NCBI RefSeq assembly: GCF_949628265.1
Contig: NC_088787.1
Span: forward strand, 14,312,501-14,376,500
DNA from: Cloeon dipterum
Lineage: Eukaryota; Arthropoda; Insecta; Ephemeroptera; Baetidae
DNA length: 64,000 nt
Direction of reading: 5' to 3'
Part shown: one piece after another, positions 1 to 15,077 of the stretch
How the letters are laid out: the number at the start of each line of letters is the position of its first letter
Numbering within the stretch: the first letter of the stretch is position 1
Translations under genes and position numbers: made by a program
The notes under the pieces: model-generated
Databases searched by the model: none
What the model saw: only the letters and a program-made list of their open reading frames with translations
Told to the model about the DNA's origin: nothing

Positions 1-125
1 GGTAGTTTCGCCTCGGTGTAGCGCGAAGTGCCTAATGCACGAGCCTTTGCTCATAAAAACGCGTTCGCACGCGCTGCATTTGAATTTGCCCTGGTGCTCA
101 ATCACGCAAAGCGACCGCGCCAAGC
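1..125 (-). CDS. BTB gene A, alternative zinc-finger 3' exon 4 (partial, cut by window edge)
   Basis: Read on the minus strand, an acceptor (CCCTGCCAG) ends just before base 125. The frame opened by one incoming base plus GC reads LARSLCVIEHQGKFKCSACE and continues into one complete C2H2 finger (C-x2-C-x12-H-x3-H, ending IRHFALH) and a GETT linker before the window ends. Acceptor phase and the first-finger layout match the other zinc-finger exons of this gene. The nearer-consensus acceptor a few bases upstream (GCCGCACAG) would put a stop in frame, so it was not used. The exon continues outside the window, so its number of fingers is unknown. Confidence 0.72.
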
Positions 126-562
126 CTGGCAGGGACCGAGCTTTCCTGTGCGGCAAGTCTGTAAACAGTTAAGTGAACTTGGTTGTAGACAAATGGCATC
201 ACAAACATACAATTCATAACATACTAGCTAATTGGCCCCGCTGGGAAATGCTCTCTAGCTTCAGACTCATCTGAGTTTGCCACAGACTTGCGTGTGAAAA
301 TATGCATTCGATTAGGGTCTTTGATTGATCTGTACTCTCCACGAGAAAAGCAGCGTAGTACTTGCACTCATTATTATTGAAGGTGTGTAAATTCGACTTA
401 AAAATTGCCAGATACGTCAGGCAAATATATCAAATATGTAGCCTAGCCTTAAAAAAAAGAATAGGAAATTAGTAGTTTAGCGTGCTCGGCACGGGAATGT
501 TTGTTTTCTAGGAAAAGGCACAACTGATTCTTCGTCTCTTTCTCTTTTAGAGTGGCTGTAGT

Positions 563-903
563 TCACGACTTTTTCGATTGATCACCGCGGCTTCGCTTTA
601 GATGGACGTGGTCCATGTGGTATTTGAGCTGCGTCATGTTGCAAAGCTGCTTGCCGCACAGCTGGCACGTGGTCGAGCCAAGGTGGAACGGAAAATGCGC
701 TTTCAGGTTGACCAGCGTGTCGAAAACTTTGAAACACACTGAGCACGTCGTGCGGCCCAGGTGGAAATCGAAATGCCTAACACACGAGCTGCGGTTTTTG
801 TATTTGCGTTCGCAAGCGCTGCAATAAAATTTGCCGTCCTTCTCTATCACTCTAAGATCGGCGGCCGTCGCGTCAGGTTCCGCGGCGTACATGAACTCGT
901 TTT
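563..903 (-). CDS. BTB gene A, alternative zinc-finger 3' exon 3 (three C2H2 fingers)
   Basis: The exon starts after GTGTTTGCAG and codes about 113 residues to its own stop. It opens ENEFMYAAEPDATAADL, then has three C2H2 fingers: CSAC...H-x3-H, CSVC...H-x3-H and CQLC...H-x4-H. Fingers 1-2 and 2-3 are joined by short linkers, LGRTTC and LGSTTC. A basic tail follows. It would serve as the DNA-binding C-terminus of one splice isoform of the minus-strand BTB gene. Start phase takes one base from the last common exon (2868-2803). It lies 143 bases beyond its neighbour at 1047-1345. Confidence 0.85.
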
Positions 904-1046
904 CTGCAAACACCCACAAAACACACGGTTTGATCAGTGGAGCAAGAGGAGTGATGTGTTTAAGACTTGGTTTATTGCGTTTTAGGCGTAAAGGCGGCCG
1001 AGTCACTCTCGGCACAGAATTCACCGACAAGCGAGCGAGCGTCTTA

Positions 1047-1345
1047 TCAAATTTGGTGAATCTGGTGCACACGTTCGAGGTGCACCTTCAGGTAAAACTC
1101 CCTGCCGAACTTTCGCTGACACACAGGACACGTGGTGGTGCCCAGGTGGACGGCAAAGTGCTGCTTGAGCGCGTCCTCATGACCGAAACTCTTATGACAG
1201 ATGGAGCAAGTGGTTTTCCCTAAGTGGGTTGCGAAATGCCGCACGCACGAGCTTTTATTCAAAAATCGCCGGTCGCAAACACTGCAAGAAAACGCGCCGT
1301 CCTTCATTATGACCTTGAGAGTGCTCGAGTCCAACGGACCAACGT
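1047..1345 (-). CDS. BTB gene A, alternative zinc-finger 3' exon 2 (three C2H2 fingers)
   Basis: The acceptor TGTTCGCAG precedes base 1345. The exon reads DVGPLDSSTLKVIMKDGAF and then three C2H2 fingers: CSVC...HFATH, CSIC...HFAVH and CPVC...HLERVH. The stop follows almost directly after the last finger (HQIHQI). Finger 1 shares the LNKSSCVRHF stretch with its neighbour exon (NRSSCVRHF there), which suggests tandem exon duplication. Length 299 nt leaves remainder 2 on division by 3, as the phase-1 donor of the common exons requires. Confidence 0.85.
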
Positions 1346-1629
1346 CTGCGAACAGGCCAACCCACAGCTTTTAATCCTCACAAGCAAAATCTATCTAAGC
1401 AAGTTGGTTTGGTGGTTTTAATAAAATTATCGAGTTCTACCAAGTTGGATTCCGTGTAAAAATCGTTTTATTATTAAGTCTTTCTCAGAGTTTACACATT
1501 AAGGGCTGGTGCGAAATTAGACAACACAGCTTGATTGGATTGCATCTATAGCGTGCGTGCTCCTTCTTTTTCAAGTCCATATAATCGTTTATTTACAGAG
1601 CACGGTGTCATGCAGTATACGAGCGCTGT

Positions 1630-1907
1630 TTAAGTCGTTCCAGTCTCACACTTAAGAAACGCGTCGCCTGAGGGGATGCCGTGCACGTGGCGCAAGTGTC
1701 TTTTCATGTGGCTCTTTCGACTGAGCACGTAGCCGCATATGTAACATTTTGAGGTGCCAAAGTGGATGGCCATATGCTTTTGACATGAATCACGGTGGTT
1801 AAATGACTTTCCGCACAATTTACAAGTAAACCGTGGTAATGTTCCTTCCTGAACCTCATGTGTAATAAATTTTGATGCCATTGAGTGAAACGAGTGGGCC
1901 TTGGAAC
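1630..1907 (-). CDS. BTB gene A, alternative zinc-finger 3' exon 1 (two C2H2 fingers)
   Basis: First zinc-finger exon after the common region of gene A. The acceptor is TGTGTTCACAG. The product starts GSKAHSFHSMASKF and has only two C2H2 fingers: CKLC...HMAIH and CYIC...HLRHVH. By position they match fingers 1 and 3 of the three-finger exons, so the middle finger seems lost or never gained. It ends in an acidic, threonine-rich tail. About 0.9 kb of intron separates it from the common exon ending at 2803. Confidence 0.83.
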
Positions 1908-2802
1908 CTGTGAACACAAAACCAACTCATTTCACTTCAACGCATAACAAGTATTTTTTTTTCACTATTTTTTACTTTAAACCCTTTTCAATTGACTCGG
2001 ATCTCAGTTCGCGTTCACTCATCTCTTTCAGTTAACAGGACCAGTGCACACTTTAAAAGCGTTTCAATCAATTGGATAGTCACATCCAGTGCCTGTGCAC
2101 GCTTTCTCATAAATCTCTACGCCTGACTAGTGACGTTTGAAACTGGGTCCCTATCCAAATGCCTGTCTGATTCTTATCCTTAGTTTTCTTTTTCATTTTC
2201 GTATGCCTAGCAAGTTTATCGTTAGGAAAATATGCCCATGTAAAGAATACAAAAATAAACTAGCACACACCAAAACAGAGGAAAGGCGTGGTTCATTTGC
2301 GTTCAATCAGTGCCCTTCTACTTTGGAGAGAAGCAAATTCCTGACTCACTAATCAAATGCATGTTCAATCATGACATTGCGTCATTGGCAAGTACATTTT
2401 TTATATAATTTTGTCTGTCAAGAATTTCCCAAGTGGGGGCCATTTTATCATTAACTGGCATCCAGGAAAACCAAGCATGCTAAAGTGAAGTGTTTCTAAA
2501 AAGAGACCGCTACTAAAAGAAAACTCTTTCAGCTAAACCCTTATCCTGAACTAAAGTGATGGGAAGGTGTGTTAAATGGGAGGAGAAATCACTTGCAGCA
2601 CACCAATTTTTCCCAAATCCAGTAGATAGAGAACCTGGCCACAGTCTATCTCTCATTGTAAAAAGGAACTGATTTTGTAGGTTTGCATTGACGCAGAGAA
2701 ACATATGGAGCCAGCCAATTTGAACGGAAATAAGGAGCAGAATACCGATTTTGTTAAAAAAGGAATGAACCACGCCATGAGATGAATAAAATTTCGGCCT
2801 AC

Positions 2803-3959
2803 CTTGGATTCCTTCCTGTCCCATGCTTTCGTTTGATGGTCCTGCCATAACAAAGTTGCTCATATCACCTGCGCACATTACATTATTGATCAGTCTTTAT
2901 TAATTGTCTCAAACCAATCAATGTTACCAGATTCAGATGTTGACAACATATCCATAACGTTTCCACCAAATAAGGAGTGGTCAGAGTTTGATGCTCTGCT
3001 TCTACTCGTTGAGGTGGTTAAAATTAATTGATCACTTTTCTGAATTTTAGCAATAATGCTCTCCTGCTCTTCCACTGCGTCATCAGCACCCGAGGCCTGC
3101 TCATCGTCGTCATCGTCATAATCAGGTTCTGTTTTCAAAGGCACTTCATCCATTTGGTGTGATTCTCCTTCCTCTCCCTCTCCTCCCGAGTTAGCACCTG
3201 CTGAAACTTTAACATTGCAAGATGTCAATTGAAATTCCACATCAAAGATTAAACACGTACCTTGCGCAATTGCTTGTACTTCAGCAGGGCTAGCTGTTCT
3301 CGATGGTGATTGCCATTTTCTTTTCTTAGCTGCTGCGGGGGGACCTGTTCTTGTTGGCGTTGATGTTCTTTCGTCTGATTGGTATGGAGACGGGTGTCCA
3401 TCCTCGTCAAACTGAACTTCAGGGGCAGGTACTCTATCATCCTGCAGGAAAAACATCAAAATTTGCAACAAACTCGACAGAAACTTAAACCGATTGTACC
3501 TGTTGCTTGGCAGTCTTTTTAGTCTTGGTTTCAGAGTCTTTGTTACTGTTTGTGAGACCCTGAACTTGCAGCAGCTCTGCTGTGTGAAGGAATGATGCTA
3601 ACTGTTCTTGCTCCACGTTGACCTCTCCATTGTACATGAAGTCGACCAACGCCATGAGATCATCATGTGTGACATTACGGAAAATTATAACAGGGTGTTG
3701 GCAAGGATTTTCCTGAAATATTGACGGTGCATGTTAGTAATATTGTTCTGCAACCAGATAGAAGAAACAATAATACCTTGAATAAGTCTTTGAAATAGGA
3801 ACTGCACGCTGATAACAGCATTTTGTGGGCTGGGATTTTTTTTCCTTCGCAGCTGAGCGTGACATCGATCAGGTCTTTGTCACTCCGTAGAGATTCGAAA
3901 GCACTTGTCATGTGCCGTACATAGTTGTTCCATCGTAACGAGTACTGCTGACTCGCCAT
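2803..3959 (-). CDS. BTB gene A, common 5' exons (BTB/POZ domain and acidic linker)
   Basis: Five coding exons, 3959-3777, 3712-3500, 3441-3261, 3197-2928 and 2868-2803, sum to 913 nt and leave one base for the zinc-finger exons. Residues 1 to about 115 are an insect-type BTB domain: [13 protein letters not shown] at the start, the [20 protein letters not shown] dimer core, then [10 protein letters not shown] and [14 protein letters not shown]. Such domains homodimerise transcription factors such as Tramtrack, Broad and Lola. A basic KKRKW stretch (possible nuclear signal) and an acidic D/E-rich region follow. The ATG has a strong context (CCACCATGG) and sits 4 bases after an acceptor, so a 5'UTR exon lies upstream. 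Exon 4 has a possible tandem acceptor (CAGCAG). Reading through the 2928 donor would give a short BTB-only protein ending at 2890. No exact orthologue is assigned. Confidence 0.87.
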
Positions 3960-4264
3960 GGTGGCTGTAAACAAATTAAAAAACATCTGTCAAGTTATTT
4001 ATTTCGAAACAAAAACATTAACTAACTGATAGCGTCTATGTTAAAATAAGTCGTATTCTCGTATTTACAAGCTTCGCTTTTAATGTGAGACTTGCGTAGA
4101 TTCCAATTAAATTAATATTTGATAATATTTGATACATTTGAGTTAGAAATTAAATGATCACGAACAACGACCAATGAATCAAGTGTGCTACGTCACGGCG
4201 TGGGCTCCCCGCTAATGGGCACAGAATCCGGAGCCATGTCAGCAACGATATCGAACGAGCGCCG

Positions 4265-4334
4265 GCCGCCATTTGATTGAGCCCCATCCGGGGTCTCCGA
4301 GAGCCGCCATTTGGGTACATACGCCAAATGGAAA
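4265..4334 (-). promoter_or_regulatory. Gene A promoter-proximal YY1/Pho-like motif cluster
   Basis: On the minus strand CAAATGGCGGC occurs at 4275-4265 and 4313-4303, and a related CCAAATGG on the plus strand nearby. The motif fits the YY1/Pleiohomeotic consensus (AAnATGGCGGC). The stretch after the second site, AAATGGCGGCCGGC followed by CGTTCGAT, also occurs in front of gene B. The cluster lies about 0.3 kb upstream of the BTB start codon, as expected for a promoter or 5'UTR exon. The transcription start itself was not located. Confidence 0.5.
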
Positions 4335-4349
4335 GTTTCACGGGAACTA

Positions 4350-6543
4350 AAAAAGTAATGAAATCTGGGACCCCAGGTACAAAGCTCTTAAAAATATAAA
4401 ATTTTGGGTGAAAAATAATCAGTAAATTACTTTTTGTCAGTGACTCGGGTAACTCAGAGGAGAAAACTCAAATTCTGAGGAACGCTAATGGGCCTCTGGG
4501 CCTGAGCGTCACTATCGGCGGGGCAAGCGGCTTTTGAGGTCGATTGCCCGCGTGAAATAACTTGGCTCTTGCGAACTTACAACTCGGTTTGAACGATTAA
4601 TTTTAGCAAATATGCATGCAACAACAATTAAGGAAATCAATTCTTACCCTAAATTCACTTTTGGCGACTTATTCTATGCAAAAATTCGTGTTTGCCGTCC
4701 TCCGCCACATAAAAGATCCCGCTCCGTCAACAATTTTCTCAACGACCAAGAACAGAGTGTAACGGGAGTTTGCGGAGTGCGCTTGCGTTGGAAGCAATCT
4801 ACCAATAGCCTCACTATTCAAAGTCACGTGATCACTCAATAGCAACGCAACTTCCCTTTTTGCGACTTTTCTCTAAAGGATCCTTTCCAACGAATCAATG
4901 ACTAAATGGCCGCTTTTACTGACAAGACCGTCCAAGTGACCAAAGCATTTTGTTCTTCTGTGACGTCAATTTAATTTCAATTCAGTAAATAATGATGATT
5001 CCTATAGTAGCTCTAACACAAATTGAGCATTAAATGAATGTTGTATAAAAATGATTTAAGAATCATTTAACGTGCGTGCCTGGTGAAATGGGAGATGCTC
5101 AGCTTAAAATCACTTCAGATGAATTAATATCTTAACTCTTTCACACGCAAAATGTGGGTGCGAAGTGTAGTGATCAAAACTGCATAATTATATTCACAAA
5201 ATCTACAGGGAGCTAAGCAGTTCCTGCAGTTTATATTCGTGTATAAAAATGCACTAAATTTGATGTTGAACTTCAATTTAAATGAAAGTTCAAGTGAAAA
5301 TTCATGTCACTTTTGTATGAGACCAATTGAATATTGGTTTATTACAGGAAACTTTATTTCATTTATTTCCAGTCAATGTCAGTCTTAATTGGTGCAGTCT
5401 TAGACGAAAGTCATCAGTCACAGCCTCTACAGCATAGAAAGAACCTGCAAAAATATATTTATTTAAAAAGCTGTCAATAGCTGCCTTACGCAAAATGATT
5501 TACACCTTTTTAAGCAAAAGATAGGAAATCTGAAAATAATTTTGGTGTTTCATAAATATAATTTTAATAAAACAAGTATTTTAATTTAGAGCTGATAATC
5601 AAATATAATTTTAATATTTTTTCGACCTAATGTTAGAAATGATTTTTTACTTGCCTGTCACTATAGATAAGAAACCTGCGTTTTAGTCTGCAAACCTAAC
5701 TTGTCCTCAAAATTAATGATGGATGTAAAACATTGGTTAACATAAAATTGATAAAATTCTAGAACGTCCTTGTAATTTTTGTTGTTTATTCCCTTGCACA
5801 GTTATTTTACAGATTAAGGATTTTATAGCTATGGTTACATTATCCTTTTGTTTCACACAGTGTGCAATCTTCCTACTCTTAAAAGTTTCCACCACAAAAT
5901 CATAACCCTCTTGATTGCCAATCAATTTCCTACAGCACAAGGGACCTGATTTTAGGAAAAATTCTGCTGTGGTAACTTTTAAATGCGGAGTACACAGTTA
6001 AGTGATGGTCTTAATGTATGCCTTAAAAATAACAAAAATTTTAGACCCCCCTTCAAATGCAATAATCCGGGAAGCTGGCACAAAACACTGAAATTGCCGA
6101 GTCTACACAAAACTGAGGTGTAAAATATTTTCAGCACAAATAGTAAGTTGCGAATTGACATTAAAACATTAAAATGTGTCACGTGTTTGAAAAGAAGACC
6201 TACAATCTTATAGTCGCGAGTAAGCATTGAAGTTCCCTGCGTTTAGATTTCTCAGATTTGATGATAAGTAATTCTTATGGAGAAACAACGAATGGATCTT
6301 GTACATTTGGTGGTGTAGAAGACATTGGTAGGAGAACTGTCTCTAGCTATCCTGGTTTGCTAGCTAGCTATAAAGACCACTATTCTGCCTCATCCTCTCA
6401 CTGTCTCATCCTTAATAAACCTAGCCCCACATAAAGAAAGGTATCAATAAAATTCTCTCAAAGAAATTAAAAGTTTCTGGACCTCTCCTTAGCTTGAACA
6501 GCCCCTTGACAGAAGCGAACTTACCATCTGATTGCGGGAACTT
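4350..6543. other. Non-coding stretch between gene A promoter and hnRNP gene
   Basis: About 2.2 kb without a convincing reading frame. It should hold the upstream part of gene A (possible donors GTAAGT on the minus strand at 4580-4575) and the 3'UTR of the hnRNP gene. The sequence is AT-rich from about 5 kb on. I see no RNA gene or transposon here. Confidence 0.5.
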
Positions 6544-9635
<3,092 letters not shown>

Positions 9636-9639
9636 TTTC

Positions 9640-11480
9640 GGATCGAATGGGACGGTATTTTATCAGTAGATTTCAAATTGAAAACTTGAATTTGTGATTC
9701 CGATAAAAATATCTCTTCCACGCAAGCGTTCGGTTCAGCACACAGTCACCTCCCCTTGTTTTGCTTGATGCCTGCCGTCGGCTCCAAACCGGCGTTTATA
9801 ATTCACTTGCGCCATCATGTGGCGATGTCAGTAAACAAATATTTAACTTTACTGGAAGATTATCGATCGCCGTGGCGCCATAGTTCTATAAGAAGAGTAT
9901 AAATAATGCTCTCCTTACGAAGTACAATGCATCAGGAGACCAGCAAGGCATTAAGAGACATCAATCTATCTCCCTTCTGTTGATCATAATTAATAAAAGT
10001 TGATCGATCCCTTCATGCATGCAGCAGCTACAGCTAGTCGAGATGTGCGCTAATATGACACTAATAGGATTTCTCCAATTTCAAAGTTTGTCATGTCTGT
10101 GTGCTACGACGATGAAGAGTCAAAAGTCTCGCTGTATTAATATAGCCGCAGCAGGATGACCAAACTTTGACAACATTAAAAATTTATATAAATGTACTCA
10201 CTTATTTTCAGTTAGTTGTAATAATTTCAGTTTGATTATTTTTTAACATAAAATGAGATAATAAGAAATACACAATACCCATAATACTATGAAAATTGCC
10301 TGTATAGATAATGATTATTATAAATAACTCATCCCTTTTCTATCATATTTTTTTGATTATATAAAATATGATAGAAAAGGGATGAGTTTAAAAACACATA
10401 CGAAAAAGTAAAATAAAAATGTTTTCTTTAACTTCGAGCTAACGAAAACTAAACGAGTTGGATGCAAATTTCGGTGTTGCAAGGAAAATATTAAAAATGA
10501 GCCGTCCCATAGATAATAATTCCAAATTGTACATATTACAAATAATTATATCATTCATATAAAAATAAAAACTGAATATGAACACAATAACAATTATTCC
10601 CTTTAATTTTTTTGCAATGATGATCTTTTAATCTCTGTGCTTTATTTCGAAGATTTTTTTACTCTTTCACTTAATGGATTGTATGGAAATGAAAACCAAT
10701 AATTCTAACTAATTTATTCTTATGACTTTTTATCTTATTTATGTTAATTATCCATGAATTGTTCATAAATTTACCGAATTTATAAAAATAATTTTTCGAA
10801 TTTTATTTTACATAGACGTGATTAATTTTTCTTCTCAATTAGTATGCGATTTAATTCAATGTGAGCAATGTGTGAAGTAATAATAAACATGTCGAATGAA
10901 TAAAATCAATATTGAGGGAGATTAGGAAAATTCTGTTGAACGACAGCATAATTCTGTTCGCGGGGGATAATATCAAATATGACGGAAGTGACGCATGGAG
11001 GTCATTTGCTTTAGTCACGTGACTAATTGCCTCCCTCGTGATTGGCTCGGTTCGATTCCGGTAACCGCGGCGTTTTCGCGTTTGCGCAAGAGCATTGAAT
11101 TTATTGAAACTTTCATCGCTTGGAGACTGAAGTTTTCACGGGCGACAGGGAATTCATTTTCTTCCCGATGAATCGATTGCACCTCGGCCCGGAGTAGTTC
11201 AAAACGTAAATAATTAATCAGGTATGGTTTCTCAACTATGAGACGATGCGTTAGTGAAGTTTCCGTCTTTATTTCTACCTCTAATGTGTAGCGCCAGGGC
11301 CCCGGACCTGAGCGACATTCGCCCGCCTCTCCGAATGCATACATTCGGCGTGGCGTCTTTGTAATAATAGAAAACTTTTTTATGTTCATATGCACTCGTC
11401 ATGGAAAATAGCAATAGTAGATACAATAGTACGCACAAAGTTTGTTATTCAGTTTTCGTTTGGCTTGATTGCGAATAATT
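9640..11480. other. AT-rich intergenic region with one long hairpin
   Basis: Upstream of the hnRNP start codon lies a moderately GC-rich 5'UTR/promoter stretch (to about 9.85 kb). From about 10.1 to 10.95 kb the DNA is strongly AT-rich with no reading frame of note. The only clear structure is the perfect inverted repeat at 10326-10388, listed separately. The part after 11.0 kb becomes GC-richer towards the gene B promoter. Confidence 0.5.
10326..10388. repeat. Perfect 26-bp inverted repeat with 11-nt loop
   Basis: Bases 10326-10351 (starting AACTCATCCCTTTTC) are exactly reverse-complementary to 10363-10388, with an 11-base AT loop. A transcript would form an uninterrupted 26-bp stem. A recent foldback element, a small RNA precursor or a mutational palindrome would all fit. 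No gene covers it. Confidence 0.8.
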
Positions 11481-11485
11481 TTGGG

Positions 11486-11603
11486 CCAAATGGGCTACGG
11501 GCGGTGCGCGGGGCACCTACTCAAATGGCGGCCTCGGGTCGGGTACTCAGCGGGGCCTTCCAAATGGCGGCCGGCCAAGCTCCGGCGGCCACCAAATGGC
11601 GCA
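11486..11603 (+). promoter_or_regulatory. Gene B promoter-proximal YY1/Pho-like motif cluster
   Basis: CAAATGGCGGC occurs at 11522-11532 and 11561-11571, with weaker forms CCAAATGGGC at about 11486 and CAAATGGCGC at about 11593. Core spacing is about 30-40 bases. The block shares AAATGGCGGCCGGC and CGTTCGAT with the mirror-image block in front of gene A. It lies about 0.3 kb before the gene B start codon, the same distance as in gene A. Assignment to YY1/Pho is by motif only. Confidence 0.55.
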
Positions 11604-11833
11604 CCGTTCGATCCCATCGGCCACCGTGTACTGCCTATGGAGGCCTTAATCAATGTCGTTATTCTATTTTTATGACATCGACTGGCGTTCCATATTGAAA
11701 GGAAAATTATTTTTCACGTCATTTTCCACGTTTTCGAATTACACACATTTCACTCATTATGTCATGTATATACATTTAGGCCAAACATGTTTGTTGAGAA
11801 ATAAAATTTCAAAAATATTTTGTTCCAGCCACC

Positions 11834-12930
11834 ATGGCGAGTCAACAGTACTCGTTACGATGGAACAACTATGTACGGCACATGACAAGTGCTTTCGAAT
11901 CTCTACGGAGTGACAAAGACCTGATCGATGTCACGCTCAGCTGCGAAGGAAAGAAAATCCCAGCCCACAAAATGCTGTTATCAGCGTGCAGTTCCTATTT
12001 CAAAGACTTATTCAAGGTTTGCATTGTCGGGAGTAAGGTTGATTAGTATTTTAAATTTTTACTTAACTCTAGGAAAACCCTTGCCAGCACCCTGTTATAA
12101 TTTTCCGTAATGTCACATTTGTTGATCTCGTGGCGTTGGTCGACTTCATGTACAATGGAGAGGTCAACGTGGAGCAAGAACAGTTAGCATCATTCCTCAA
12201 CACTGCTGAACTGCTTCAAGTACAGGGTCTCACAAACAGCAGTAAAGATCAAGAGAAATTTAGAAAGACTGCCAAAGAGGTAATTAACAGAAGCAACAAA
12301 CCAGTAGATTGGCACTTTAAATTTAATTTTTGTTCCATTAGGACGACAGAGTACCTGGTTCCAGTTCTCAATTTGATGAAGATGGCGAGGAAAGAACGAC
12401 GACGCCAACTAGAACAGGTCCTCCTGCAGCCAAGAAAAGAAAATGGCAGTCGCCAAGCAGAACAGAAAGTCCAGCTGCTCTCCTCGAGTCCCAAACTGCG
12501 CAAGGTTGGTGTTTCCTCAGTTTTGAAACCATAATTCATTAATATTGATTTCCAAACCTCTTTAGTGAGTTCTGGTGGTGACGAGGATTTGCAGACTATT
12601 GATCAAGTGCCTTTAAAAACTGAAACGCCAGAATATGATGATGAGGATGACGTGCAAGCGGAATCTGGAGGGGAGGACACAACTGATGAACAAGATATTG
12701 TCCAGAAAATCCAGAAAAGTGATCAGCTGGTGTTGACATCTAACAGAAATAGGACTTCCAATAATGAACACTCGCTTTTCGGCAACAATTCTATGGATAT
12801 GGACTCTGGTAAGTTCTGCTTCATTGATTTTGAATACAGCATTAATTAACGTTCATCTTTGCAGGTGATATGAGCAGTTTTGGTATGGCTGGACCATCAA
12901 ATGAAAGCATGGGCCAAGATGGAATGCAAG
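11834..12930 (+). CDS. BTB gene B, common 5' exons (BTB/POZ domain and acidic linker)
   Basis: Five coding exons, 11834-12016, 12073-12279, 12342-12504, 12566-12808 and 12865-12930, sum to 862 nt with one base left over for the zinc-finger exons. The first 61 residues are identical in protein to gene A. The second BTB exon differs at a short patch ([11 protein letters not shown] versus NVTHDDLMALV). The later part has [14 protein letters not shown], an acidic block ([15 protein letters not shown]) and a conserved GPSNESMGQ close to the last common donor. The product should be a nuclear BTB transcription factor whose DNA specificity depends on the 3' exon chosen. The start has CCACCATGG four bases after an acceptor, as in gene A. 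It resembles lola/ttk/broad-type genes; no one-to-one orthologue is claimed. Confidence 0.88.
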
Positions 12931-13777
12931 GTAGGCAAAATCGTCTTCTTTGAACTTCCAGGCGTGACTCATTCCATCCCTGAGTTTGAAAATGCTGTTC
13001 AATACATGGCATATCATATATTTTTACTTTGCTTGACTGAAACATAGCCCTAACTCAAATATCAGTACTCAATTTCAGGAGAAAGAACCTGAAAGGCTTG
13101 GAATATTTCTAGATCTTGGAAGGCTCTAATCTTGCTAGGGCAATGCTTACCCGTTAAATTAACACTTATTTCGTTTCACTTGTTAGGGATTAGCGTGGTG
13201 ACAGGCAGGTTAACAATTTTTGACCTTGCCGTAGTATGTTTGGCTATCCTTGATTATTAGTGATACATCCAAGTCTCAAAGGGGGAAAATTAATACTAAC
13301 CATCCTAACTCTATTAGAATTTTCAGTCAAATTCTTTTCATGCTACTTTTCTTGGATTGCAAGTACTGATATTCCCGAATGAGTAACGCCTGTTTTATCG
13401 TTTTGGTGTGTGCTAGTAATTATTTTCCTTGATGGGCATACTTTTTTCATAATCCACCAAATATAATAGTTCTTACAAAATACACAGTTTACTTGCATAA
13501 TAGCATAGAAATTTAGGCAGGCATTTTGAAATTGAATTGCGTAGATGAACTTCGGGTCCGAAAGTAACTTGGCACCGTCCATGCATTGAATAACACTAAA
13601 TAACGGAAATCTAATTGAATGATTGGGAGTTGACTCATGTGATACAAATCACGGCGTTCAAAGTGTGGAAAGAGCCCTCTGTCTCTAGTACGTTGATCTA
13701 AAACCGCACATATTATTGTTCTGAAACATCAATGAATTGATTCTTTTCCCCCATTTATAAAGGCTGTCGTTTTGCAG

Positions 13778-14139
13778 GTTTTGTGTGGCGGAAAGAGCGC
13801 AAAACGAAAGTATACGAAACGTTTAACGGCACATTTCAGTGCAGCGTGTGCGGGAATTCATTTCAGACGAAGAATCAAGCTTATTACCACTATTACAACA
13901 AGCATGAGTGTAATAACCCAAGTCCGTGCGCACGAAAAACTAAAGTTAACGACTTGAAAAACGGTCTGTTCGAGTGCAGTGAGTGCGGTGAGAAATTTGA
14001 GACGAAGAGCAAAGCTTACTATCACACGCGCTTCCATGACGCCAAATCCGAAATTGTTTGTCGCCTTTGCAAAAGACAGTTCAGCACCTACGGTAATTTG
14101 CAAAATCACATTAAGAACTTCCATCAGTATGGCCAATAA
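13778..14139 (+). CDS. BTB gene B, zinc-finger 3' exon 1
   Basis: Acceptor GTTTTGCAG, about 120 residues to TAA. Three C2H2 fingers: CSVC...H-x4-H, CSEC...H-x3-H and CRLC...H-x4-H. Fingers 1 and 2 are separated by a long basic stretch (more than 20 residues) instead of the short G-K-T-T-C-type linker of most other exons, and both carry a QTKNQAYYH/ETKSKAYYH motif, which points to an internal finger duplication. The intron from the last common exon is about 0.85 kb and shows nothing else. Confidence 0.85.
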
Positions 14140-15077
14140 TGAAAGAAAACTCACCTGTGAGGGTGCAGTATTATAAGTTTTGTGTATGTTCCCAGGGACC
14201 TAATTTTGTTTATAATGGATTTAAAATTCTAAAATTTTATACATAATATGTGAAATAATTAAGGAGGTTGTCGCATTGGAATGGAATTAGATCTAGTCCC
14301 CGTGGTGAAATGTAAGACCCAGTTGTATTTAAAGGGCGACCAAGATTTTTTTCAGTTTTTCCGCTACTGAGTAGACATATCTGCTTTTAAGCTAACGTAA
14401 CCAAACTAAAAATCTTGAATGAAGAGTTTTTTTGCATTTTGTATTGAAATATTCTGGTTCCAAAGTCGGAGACAGTTTCTGTCCAATGTGAGTGACCTCC
14501 AATTTAAATAGCTATGTTGTAAAAAATGCACATACTATTGGACAATTGAATGCACTCAAACTTAAAATTTTCCTAATTTGTCTTATGTTAGTTTTAATTA
14601 TCAGTTTAAGCCTGGCTCTCGATGATTAAGTCAGTGGCGGCTTTATGCAATAGCAATCATGCTGAAATTTGAAGTAGTCAAAATGTATACAGAAATATCA
14701 ATGAAACTGATGAGATTACTACTTGTAGTTATATGCCAACAATGTAGCACAAATATACGAACTTAAAAGCTTTTTTATAAATATAACTATACATATTGTA
14801 ATAAAAATGGATGGGTGACCGCCTTTATATCGGCTGCATGACTCTAGGCCGACTCGCTTCTTGCTGGTTTGCACCTTGCCAGCACGCGTGATTTGGCTTC
14901 ACGGGACGAATGTCTAGCGTTTCAAAAGTGCGCGCCCTTCCGGTCCACGGGACAAGAATAAAGATAGCAAAAAAAAAAACACCAATGGTATCGATTTTCC
15001 AATCACGTAAAATGAAAAATATGAGGAAGTTTTAAGTTACATTTTGCATTTACATTGGTTTTTATTTTAATTTGCAG

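Noticed and set aside
615-1223. Plus-strand frames opposite the gene A finger exons
   Set aside because: They lie wholly antisense to well-supported zinc-finger exons and have no domain or splice logic.
14811-14960. GC-rich patch between gene B finger exons, considered as an RNA gene
   Set aside because: No cloverleaf, snoRNA boxes or other recognised structure.
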